Of a DNA stretch of 37,704 bases, positions 31,646 to 37,704 are shown piece after piece. Within the stretch, counting starts at the first letter, position 1; every line of letters begins with the position of its first letter. Both the position numbers and the translations under genes were made by a program. The notes under the pieces were generated by a model that made no database searches, had not been told where the DNA came from, and worked only from the letters and a program-made list of their open reading frames with translations. Location: assembly GCA_036380925.1 (NCBI GenBank), contig DASVDW010000101.1:1-37704 (forward strand), written 5' to 3'. This DNA is from JAICLV01 sp036380925. Lineage in GTDB: Bacteria > Actinomycetota > Actinomycetes > Acidothermales > Acidothermaceae.

Positions 31646-34306
31646 GTGAGCCAGGACACCACACTCCCGCCCGAGGGTGGCCGGATCGAGCCGGTCGACC
31701 TGCAAGGCGAGATGCAACGCAGCTACCTCGACTACGCCATGAGCGTCATCGTCGGACGCGCGCTGCCCGACGTCCGCGACGGCTTGAAGCCGGTGCACCG
31801 GCGGGTGCTGTACGCGATGTACGACGGCGGCTACCGTCCCGACCGCGGCTACAACAAATGCGCGCGCATCGTCGGCGACGTCATGGGTCAGTACCACCCG
31901 CACGGCGACAGCGCGATATACGACGCGTTGGTGCGGTTGGCCCAGCCTTGGTCGCTTCGCTATCCGCTCATCGACAGCCAGGGCAACTTCGGCTCTCCCG
32001 GCAACGACCCGCCGGCGGCGATGCGCTACACCGAGTGCCGCATGGCGCAGCTCGCCATGGAGATGGTGCGCGACATCGACAAGGACACCGTCGACTTCAC
32101 GCCGAACTACGACGGCAAGACAAACGAGCCGCTCATCTTGCCGAGTCGCTTCCCGAACCTGCTGGTCAACGGATCGGCAGGCATCGCGGTGGGCATGGCC
32201 ACCAACATTCCGCCGCACAACTTGCGCGAAGTTGCCCAAGGCGCGCAGTGGGCGCTCGATCACCCCGAGGCCACCCGCGAGGAGCTGCTTGAAGCGCTGA
32301 TGGAGCGCATCAAAGGCCCGGACTTTCCGACGGGCGCTTACATCGTCGGCCGGCGCGGCATCGAAGAGGCCTATCGCACCGGCCGCGGCTCGATCACGAT
32401 GCGCGCGGTCATCGACGTGGAGGAAGACAACCGCGGTCGACAACTGCTCGTCATCACGCAGCTGCCGTATCAGGTGAACCCCGACAACCTCGCGCTACGC
32501 ATCGCCGAACTGGTCAACGATGGCAAGCTCGCCGGCATCGCCGACATTCGCGACGACTCCTCGTCGCGCACCGGCCAGCGGCTCGTCATCGTGCTCAAGC
32601 GCGACGCAGTCGCCAAGGTGGTCATCGCCAACCTGTACAAGCAAACGCAGCTGCAAGACACCTTCGGCTGCAACATGGTCGCGCTGGTCGACAACGTGCC
32701 GCGCACGCTGTCGCTGGACGGTTTCATCCGGCACTGGGTGACCCACCAGATCGAGGTCGTTGTCCGCCGCACTCGCTACCTGCTCGCGGAGGCCGAGCGG
32801 CTCGCGCATGTCGCCCGCGGGTTGGTGAAGGCGCTCGACCAGCTCGACGCCGTCATCGCACTGATCCGTGGTTCTGCCTCTGCTGAGGCGGCGCGCAGCG
32901 GGTTGATGGAGTTGCTCGACGTCGACGAGGTGCAAGCCACCGCGATCCTCGACATGCAGCTGCGCAAGCTGGCCGCCCTCGAGCGACAGAAAATCATCGA
33001 CGACCTCGCCAAGCTCGAAGCCGAAATCGCCGACTACAACGCGATTTTGGCGAGCGAGTCGCGGCAGCGCACGATCGTCAGCGAAGAGCTGGCCGGAATC
33101 GTGGAGAAGCACGGCGACGAACGGCGCAGTGTCATCGTGCCGTTCGACGGCGAGGTCAGCATGGAAGACCTGATCGCCGAAGAGCCGGTCGTCGTCACCA
33201 TCACCAACGGCGGCTACGCGAAACGCACGAAACTCGACTTGTATCGCGCGCAGCGCCGTGGCGGTAAGGGCGTCATCGGCGCGCAACTTCGCCAGGACGA
33301 CGTCGTCGAGCACTTCTTCGTCACGACGACGCATCATTGGGTGCTGTTCTTCACCGACAAGGGCCGGGTGTACCGCGCGAAGGCTTACGAGTTGCCCGAG
33401 ACCGCTCGTAGCGCTCGCGGTCAGCACGTCGCCAACCTGCTCGCATTCCAACCGGATGAGAACATCGCGCAGGTGCTGGCGCTGAAGGACTACGACGTCG
33501 CCCCGTACTTGGTGCTGGCCACGCGGGACGGTTTGGTGAAGAAGTCCGCGCTGCATGACTTCGACTCCAACCGCTCAGGCGGAGTTATCGCGATCAACCT
33601 GCGCGAGGGCGACGCGGTCATCTCAGCGCGTCTCGTGTCGCCCGACGACGACCTGCTGCTGGTGAGCCACAAGGGCCAGTCGATCCGATTCAGGGCGGAC
33701 GACGACGCGTTGCGGCCGATGGGCCGCGCGACGTCCGGTGTGATCGGCATGCGCTTCAAGGCCGGAGACGAACTGCTCGCGATGATGGTCGTGCGGCCGG
33801 ACGCGTTCGTGTTCACGGCCACTGACGGTGGCTATGCGAAGCGGACGGCGATCGAGGAGTACCCGGTGCAGGGGCGCGGTGGCCAAGGCGTGCTGACCGC
33901 GAAGCTCACCGACGATCGCGGCGGCCTGGTGGGAGCGCTGATGGTCGACGCCAGCGACGAGGTCTTCGCCATCACCTCGAGCGGAGGCGTCATCCGCACC
34001 CACGCTGACGAGGTGCGGCCTACGTCCCGCGCGACGATGGGCGTTCGGTTGATCAACTTGGCAGACGGCGACGCGGTTGTCGGCGTCACGCGAAACGCCG
34101 AGTCGGCGTCCGGCGTCGATGAGATCGACGACGCCGAGGCCGCGGGCTTGATCGACGCCGACCTCGCCGAGGGATCGGCGGGGCAGCCTGCGGGCGGCGG
34201 CCCAACCGGCGACAATGAGCCGCACGACAGCGGTAGTGTCGCTGAAGCGCAAGACGACTCTGCCGCCGATGACTCTGCCGCCGACCCGGAACAGGGAGAT
34301 TCGTGA
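31646..34306 (+). CDS. gyrA: DNA gyrase subunit A
   Basis: GyrA cuts and rejoins DNA during supercoiling. The 886-residue product has the catalytic Tyr128 in AMRYTECRM, a quinolone-resistance region HPHGDSAIYDALVRLAQPW and the C-terminal beta-pinwheel with the GyrA box QRRGGKG (536-542). At the usual quinolone positions it has Ser89 and Asp93, the pattern of sensitive enzymes; mycobacterial A90-S91 is S-A here. The C-terminus ends in a long acidic Asp/Glu/Ala tail. GTG 31646 has GGAGGAAA 8 nt upstream. The stop overlaps the next GTG by 4 bp. Confidence 0.98.
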   Translation: MSQDTTLPPEGGRIEPVDLQGEMQRSYLDYAMSVIVGRALPDVRDGLKPVHRRVLYAMYDGGYRPDRGYNKCARIVGDVMGQYHPHGDSAIYDALVRLAQPWSLRYPLIDSQGNFGSPGNDPPAAMRYTECRMAQLAMEMVRDIDKDTVDFTPNYDGKTNEPLILPSRFPNLLVNGSAGIAVGMATNIPPHNLREVAQGAQWALDHPEATREELLEALMERIKGPDFPTGAYIVGRRGIEEAYRTGRGSITMRAVIDVEEDNRGRQLLVITQLPYQVNPDNLALRIAELVNDGKLAGIADIRDDSSSRTGQRLVIVLKRDAVAKVVIANLYKQTQLQDTFGCNMVALVDNVPRTLSLDGFIRHWVTHQIEVVVRRTRYLLAEAERLAHVARGLVKALDQLDAVIALIRGSASAEAARSGLMELLDVDEVQATAILDMQLRKLAALERQKIIDDLAKLEAEIADYNAILASESRQRTIVSEELAGIVEKHGDERRSVIVPFDGEVSMEDLIAEEPVVVTITNGGYAKRTKLDLYRAQRRGGKGVIGAQLRQDDVVEHFFVTTTHHWVLFFTDKGRVYRAKAYELPETARSARGQHVANLLAFQPDENIAQVLALKDYDVAPYLVLATRDGLVKKSALHDFDSNRSGGVIAINLREGDAVISARLVSPDDDLLLVSHKGQSIRFRADDDALRPMGRATSGVIGMRFKAGDELLAMMVVRPDAFVFTATDGGYAKRTAIEEYPVQGRGGQGVLTAKLTDDRGGLVGALMVDASDEVFAITSSGGVIRTHADEVRPTSRATMGVRLINLADGDAVVGVTRNAESASGVDEIDDAEAAGLIDADLAEGSAGQPAGGGPTGDNEPHDSGSVAEAQDDSAADDSAADPEQGDS

Positions 34307-34821
34307 GCGATCCCACCCGGCCCGGCTCTCGCCGTCCGCCAACGGTCCCGCCACCCGAACCGTCGAGGTCGGTGGCCTCGGCTGCCGCGGGTTCGCTCGG
34401 CGCCGGCACGGTCGTCGAGGAGGCGCGGGCGCCGGTGCGGGTGGCGGCGGTGAAGCGCGGGTCGCGACGGGCCCGTCTGGTCGTGAAGCACGTCGACCCG
34501 TGGACCGTCATGAAGGTCACCTTCGTGGTGACGCTCGTGATGCTCGTCGTCTTGGTGATCGCGACCGCGATCATCTACGCGGTGCTCGGTCAGATGGGCG
34601 TGTGGGACCAGATCAACAGCCTGGTGAACTCGGTGGCCCCGACCACCTCGAGCGAGTCGCTGCGCAACCCGCTGACCGGCAGCCGGATCATCGGCATCGT
34701 GGCGATCGTCGGCGCGATCAACGTGGTGTTGATGACCGCGCTCGCCACCTTGGCGGCGGCCATCTACAACCTGATCTCCGACCTGGTCGGGGGCGTCGAG
34801 GTGACCCTCAGCGACCCCTGA
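34303..34821 (+). CDS. DUF3566 membrane protein
   Basis: The 172-residue product has a Pro/Ala-rich cytosolic N-terminus, a basic segment (VKRGSRRARLVVKHVDPW) and two transmembrane helices (about 70-95 and 128-155) of the DUF3566 family. The mycobacterial relative Rv0007 also follows gyrA; its function is unknown, though the region links it to cell growth. GTG 34303 overlaps the gyrA stop as GTGA, with AGGGAG upstream. Confidence 0.9.
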   Translation: MSDPTRPGSRRPPTVPPPEPSRSVASAAAGSLGAGTVVEEARAPVRVAAVKRGSRRARLVVKHVDPWTVMKVTFVVTLVMLVVLVIATAIIYAVLGQMGVWDQINSLVNSVAPTTSSESLRNPLTGSRIIGIVAIVGAINVVLMTALATLAAAIYNLISDLVGGVEVTLSDP

Positions 34822-34906
34822 GCTTGTCGCGGCCGCGGATCCCCGCCCCGGCAACCCGTGAGTTGGGCGGGCACGCGCCGATCAGGTACCCTCGCTAGGC
34901 ACGCTC

Positions 34907-34980
34907 GGGCCTGTAGCTCAGTCGGTTAGAGCGCATCCCTGATAAGGATGAGGCCGGAGGTTCAAGTCCTCCCAGGCCCA
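34907..34980 (+). tRNA. ileT: tRNA-Ile (anticodon GAT)
   Basis: A full cloverleaf can be drawn: acceptor GGGCCTG with CAGGCCC, D-arm with AGCTCAGTCGGTTAGAGC, anticodon stem CATCC/GGATG with loop CTGATAA, and T-arm GGAGGTTCAAGTCCTCC. The anticodon GAT reads Ile. The encoded 3' end is A then CCG, so CCA must be added after transcription. A -10-like TACCCT lies at 34887-34892. Confidence 0.97.
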
Positions 34981-35015
34981 CCGAGGTCGACGAAAGTCCA
35001 GGTAGGTGAAGGTCG

Positions 35016-35156
35016 ATGAAGAAGCTCATCTTGCTCGCGCTCGCCGCTGTCGGCGGGTTCTTCGCCTATCGTCGCTGGCAGGCGGCGCAGGCGGAGGAGG
35101 ACTTGTGGATCGAGGCCACCAGCGCCGAGCCGGCTGACACCGTCGTCGGCAGCTGA
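35016..35156 (+). CDS. DLW-39 family microprotein
   Basis: This 46-residue product begins MKKLILLALAAVGGFFAYRR, a short membrane helix, followed by QAAQAEEDLWIEAT with the conserved Asp-Leu-Trp (29-31) that names the DLW-39 family. These tiny proteins are common after tRNA-Ile/gyrA in actinobacteria and their function is unknown. The single helix and charged tail suggest a membrane anchor. ATG 35016 follows GGTGAAGG. It lies 36 bp after tRNA-Ile. Confidence 0.88.
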   Translation: MKKLILLALAAVGGFFAYRRWQAAQAEEDLWIEATSAEPADTVVGS

Positions 35157-35194
35157 GCTGCGGGCGGCTGAGCTCCGCAGTCCGCGCGAGTAGG

Positions 35195-35401
35195 TCAGCG
35201 CCGTCCGCGCGAACGAAAGTAACCGGCTCGCACGCGTGCGTTCATCCGCGCGGTCGCCGACCCGCGCCGCGGGAACCTGTCGGCGCCTTGCGCCGGACCG
35301 AGGAACCAGCCGAGAAACCGCAGCGCACGGCGCACCGGCCCGGGTGGGTGCGCCGGCTTCGCGAGATTCGACCCGCGCCGTCGATGCGCGTGATTGCTCA
35401 C
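35195..35401 (-). CDS. possible small basic protein
   Basis: The 68-residue frame has high G/C third positions and is rich in Arg. It includes a hydrophobic patch RRALRFLGWFLGPAQG. GTG 35401 lacks a clear ribosome site and I recognise no family. It might be a chance frame in G/C-rich DNA. Confidence 0.22.
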   Translation of the reverse strand: MSNHAHRRRGSNLAKPAHPPGPVRRALRFLGWFLGPAQGADRFPRRGSATARMNARVRAGYFRSRGRR

Positions 35402-35481
35402 TCGTCGAGCATGGCACGTCGCCGAGACCGCCAGCCGCGGAGCGTCTCGAGCCCACGAGCGGCTATTTCCCGGACGACGGT

Positions 35482-35503
35482 TGCCCAGAAACTGCCCAGA
35501 AAC
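35482..35503. repeat. perfect 11-bp tandem duplication TGCCCAGAAAC
   Basis: TGCCCAGAAAC occurs at 35482-35492 and again at 35493-35503 with no gap, 110 bp upstream of tRNA-Ala. The 11-bp period puts both copies on nearly the same DNA face. Confidence 0.9.
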
Positions 35504-35612
35504 CTCGTGCGCGAACGTGTGGGAGGATGGGCGTTGCGCGACGGATCACGATCCTCCGGCGACACGGTCCGAAGTGGAAAACCGCAGGTCAGAGGCCCGA
35601 TTGCGATACCCC

Positions 35613-35685
35613 GGGGACGTAGCTCAATTGGCAGAGCACCGCCTTTGCAAGGCGGGGGTTAGGGGTTCGATTCCCCTCGTCTCCA
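35613..35685 (+). tRNA. alaT: tRNA-Ala (anticodon TGC)
   Basis: Acceptor GGGGACG pairs with CGTCTCC (one G-T pair), the D-arm is AGCTCAATTGGCAGAGC, the anticodon stem CCGCC/GGCGG encloses TTTGCAA, and the T-arm is AGGGGTTCGATTCCCCT. The anticodon TGC reads Ala. The 3' CCA is not encoded. Confidence 0.97.
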
Positions 35686-35745
35686 CCGACGGCGTTGCGT
35701 TGAGGTGGACGCCGGCTTTGCCAAGCAGCCCGACGCGTCGGCGAA

Positions 35746-36621
35746 TCATTGGTGAATGAGGGCCAGACGTGCGCGGGTGTCGTCGTCGGCGGGCGTGCAG
35801 ACGATGATGCGATGTTCAGGCAGGCCGGAGACGGCAAGGCTCGTCGACATCATCCGCAACTCGCCCGCGACGTCGTGCCAAAAGACCTTCTGCTGCTGAC
35901 CCGGTTGAGCGACGTCGTGGCGCTCCCATAGCCGGCTGAAGTCAGGGCTGCGCGCCGACAGGCAGGCGATGAACCGCTGCCACACCGGCTCACCGACGTG
36001 CTGCGCGTACGCCGAGCGGAATGTCGCGACGATGCGGGGCGCCTCGGCATCGAAGTTCAGGTAGTGCCGGCGCACCTCGGGCTCGGTGAAACAGCACCAC
36101 AACACGTTGCGTCGTTCGCACGGTTGGGTGTGCCAATCGCGCAGCAATGCTTGGTACGGCTCGTTTTGCGCGAGGATGTCGTAGCGCGCGTTGACCAGTA
36201 TCGCCGGCAGCGGCGAAAGCGAGTTGAGCACCTCCAACACCTCGGCGGGCACCGTCGCGCGTTCTTCCTGGGTCGGGAAGATGTGCATCCCGGCCAGTCG
36301 CAGCAGGTGGTCGTGCTCGGCGTTGTCGAGTTGCAGCGTGCGAGAGATCGCGCTGAGCACCTGGACGCTCGCGTTGATCGGCCGGCCCTGTTCGAGCCAG
36401 GTGTACCAGGTGACGCCAACGCCGGCCAGTTGTGCGACCTCCTCGCGGCGAAGGCCCGCGGTGCGACGCCGCAGACCGGGCGGCAACCCGACGTCGGCCG
36501 GTGACAACCGGGCCCGGCGGGTGCGCAAGAACGCCGCGAGCTCGTCGCGGCGCGCGGCACTTGGCCGGGCGGACGCCGCGCGGAGCTCAATCGCCGGTTC
36601 GGCCACCATGTCGACCATCAT
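35746..36621 (-). CDS. XRE-family regulator with MmyB-like ligand-binding domain
   Basis: The 291-residue product has an N-terminal helix-turn-helix (about 55-85; TAGLRREEVAQLAGVGVTWY, then WLEQGR) and a PAS-like C-terminal domain (about 115-285) of the MmyB/MLTR type that binds small ligands. Family stretches are AILVNARYDILAQNEPYQAL, NVLWCCFTEPEVR and WHDVAGELRMMSTSLAVSG. Such regulators often control adjacent short-chain dehydrogenase or efflux genes. It is divergent from the MFS gene with a 90-bp gap, so control of that gene and itself is likely. ATG 36621 was taken; 36618 and 36609 are also in frame. Confidence 0.93.
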   Translation of the reverse strand: MMVDMVAEPAIELRAASARPSAARRDELAAFLRTRRARLSPADVGLPPGLRRRTAGLRREEVAQLAGVGVTWYTWLEQGRPINASVQVLSAISRTLQLDNAEHDHLLRLAGMHIFPTQEERATVPAEVLEVLNSLSPLPAILVNARYDILAQNEPYQALLRDWHTQPCERRNVLWCCFTEPEVRRHYLNFDAEAPRIVATFRSAYAQHVGEPVWQRFIACLSARSPDFSRLWERHDVAQPGQQQKVFWHDVAGELRMMSTSLAVSGLPEHRIIVCTPADDDTRARLALIHQ

Positions 36622-36711
36622 CGGCGCTCACTCGCGCGCTTGCCAGGTGGCGTCAATACCAGGATGCACAGGCTCTTAGTAACAGTGTGCGAGCCATCGC
36701 AGTCTCGAATC
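36622..36711. promoter_or_regulatory. divergent promoter region of the XRE regulator and MFS genes
   Basis: This 90-bp gap must carry both promoters. It contains a small dyad GGCTC-N15-GAGCC (36671-36695) and, on the minus strand, TTACTA and TATTGA 18 nt apart as a possible promoter for the regulator. Neither is strong. Confidence 0.35.
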
Positions 36712-37704
36712 ATGACCACCACCACGCAACCTCGCACCGTCGTCCGGACAATGTCGCCTAGCGACCGGCAGCGCTGGATCACTCTGGCGCTGATGATGGT
36801 CGGCCAGTTCATGGCCCTAGTCGACGTCACCATCGTCAACGTCGCGCTGCCGACCATGCAATCCGATTTGCACGCGTCTGGCGCGGCGCTCCAGCTGGTG
36901 GTCTCCGGCTACACGATCTCCTACGCCATGCTGCTCATCACCGGCGCGCGGCTCGGCGACATGCGCGGGCCGAAGGCGCTCTTCCAAGTCGGGCTGATCA
37001 CCTTCACCACGTCGTCCTTGATTTGCGGGGTCGCGCCCAACGTCGGGTTGCTCATCGCGGCGCGATTCGTGCAAGGCGCGGGCGCGGCGGCGATGGTCCC
37101 GCAGTTGTTCAGCGTCATTCAGCGCCAATTCACCGGCTCGGCAAGGCTGCGCGCCCTCGGCCTTTACACGGCCACCCTCGCGTTGGGCTCGGCGGTCGGG
37201 CAGGTGGGCGGTGGCTTGCTGGTGACGTCGAACGTGTTCGGCTTGACCTGGCGGTCGGTCTTCTTGGTCAACGTGCCGATCGGCGCGGTGCTGGCCGTTC
37301 TCGTCCCACGCTTCGTCCGGCAAACCGCGGACGACGTGGGCACGTCACGGCGCCGACTCGACCTGCAAGGGCTCGCCGTCGTCGCGTCGTCCGTGTTGCT
37401 TGTGGTGCTTCCGCTGGTGCTCGGCCACGAGGAGGGCTGGCCGGCCTGGACGTGGGTGAGTCTCGCGGGGGGCGTGCTCGGGCTGATGTGGTTCGTCCGG
37501 CTGGAGCGCCGGGTCGCGGCGAGCGGCGGTCACCCGCTGCTGAACCTCGACGTGCTGCGGGCACGCGGCATGCCGGCCGCGCTGGCCGCGCTTACCGTGG
37601 GCATGGTCGGCTACGGCGGGTTCCTGTTCAGCCTGGCGCTGCATCTGCAAGACGGTCTCGGCGACAGCGCCTTGCGCGCCGGGCTCACGCTCCTGCCAGC
37701 CGTC
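36712..37704 (+). CDS. DHA2-type MFS multidrug transporter (3' end outside window)
   Basis: The frame is open from ATG 36712 to the window end, 331 codons. It shows the start of a 14-helix drug:proton antiporter: DVTIVNVALPTM in helix 1, the motif-A-like ARLGDMRGPKALF after helix 2, an R-F-x-Q-G-x-G-A-A segment (ARFVQGAGAAA) and motif C GSAVGQVGGG. It most likely exports hydrophobic or cationic drugs; substrate unknown. It is transcribed away from the XRE regulator gene. No strong Shine-Dalgarno sequence is seen. Confidence 0.92.
   Translation, partial: MTTTTQPRTVVRTMSPSDRQRWITLALMMVGQFMALVDVTIVNVALPTMQSDLHASGAALQLVVSGYTISYAMLLITGARLGDMRGPKALFQVGLITFTTSSLICGVAPNVGLLIAARFVQGAGAAAMVPQLFSVIQRQFTGSARLRALGLYTATLALGSAVGQVGGGLLVTSNVFGLTWRSVFLVNVPIGAVLAVLVPRFVRQTADDVGTSRRRLDLQGLAVVASSVLLVVLPLVLGHEEGWPAWTWVSLAGGVLGLMWFVRLERRVAASGGHPLLNLDVLRARGMPAALAALTVGMVGYGGFLFSLALHLQDGLGDSALRAGLTLLPAV

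Larger units (their letters stand above)
35157..35612. other. intergenic stretch between the DLW-39 gene and tRNA-Ala
   Basis: This 456-bp stretch has no gene I can support well. It contains a weak 68-codon minus-strand frame (35195-35401) and a perfect 11-bp tandem repeat at 35482-35503. No integrase or attachment repeat of the tRNA 3' ends was seen. Confidence 0.6.

Noticed and set aside
34962..35456. 164-codon minus-strand frame
   Set aside because: Overlaps the 3' end of tRNA-Ile and the whole DLW-39 gene.
35288..35662. 124-codon + strand frame
   Set aside because: Reads into tRNA-Ala; its GRSSIGRAPPLQ end is simply the translated tRNA.

Overview
The window is a high-GC actinobacterial chromosome segment carrying the replication origin. 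The evidence is strongly G/C-biased third codon positions, many GTG starts, 4-bp ATGA/GTGA gene overlaps, and a gene order that closely follows the origin region of Mycobacterium and Streptomyces. I cannot place it below class (Actinomycetes). A gnd gene lies between dnaN and recF, as in several mycobacterial and streptomycete relatives, and an aminotransferase-ddl pair lies upstream of parB.

Layout. (1) 0-13.7 kb, mostly + strand and pointing toward the origin: an unrecognised partial gene, a Nudix hydrolase (MutT4-like), a DUF6049 membrane protein, the lipid II flippase MurJ, a convergent NodB-type deacetylase, a small one-TM protein coupled to an NlpC/P60 endopeptidase, a MurJ-associated pseudokinase/discoidin-like protein, an ECF sigma factor (SigM-like) with its zinc anti-sigma factor, thioredoxin reductase and thioredoxin behind a consensus sigma-R/SigH-type promoter, and a CwlM-like amidase-family protein. 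(2) 13.7-17.5 kb: a SAM methyltransferase, a GNAT protein, a PLP aminotransferase and D-Ala-D-Ala ligase. (3) 17.5-23 kb, minus strand: parB, parA (with two parS sites inside its first codons), rsmG, khpB/jag, yidC, yidD, rnpA and rpmH. (4) 23.3-34.8 kb, + strand: dnaA, oriC (DnaA-box cluster at 24.9-25.2 kb), dnaN, gnd, recF, dciA-like DUF721, gyrB, gyrA and a DUF3566 membrane protein. (5) 34.9-35.7 kb: tRNA-Ile(GAT), a DLW-39 family microprotein and tRNA-Ala(TGC). (6) 35.7 kb to the end: an XRE/MmyB-type regulator divergent from a truncated DHA2-type MFS efflux gene.

Functionally the window joins replication start and chromosome segregation (dnaA, dnaN, recF, dciA, parAB/parS, gyrase) to envelope construction (murJ, pseudokinase, NlpC/P60, CwlM, ddl, yidC/yidD) and redox or envelope stress control (sigM/anti-sigma, trxBA). 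The most interesting non-coding signals are two leaders (cwlM, gyrB) in which a perfect inverted repeat brackets the ribosome-binding site and touches the start codon, a large imperfect palindrome upstream of gyrB, tandem hairpins in front of gyrA, parS sites encoded as a repeated VSRETP peptide in ParA, and an exact GGAAT-N18-GTT promoter before trxB. I did not find a clearly new multi-gene system, CRISPR array, insertion sequence or prophage.
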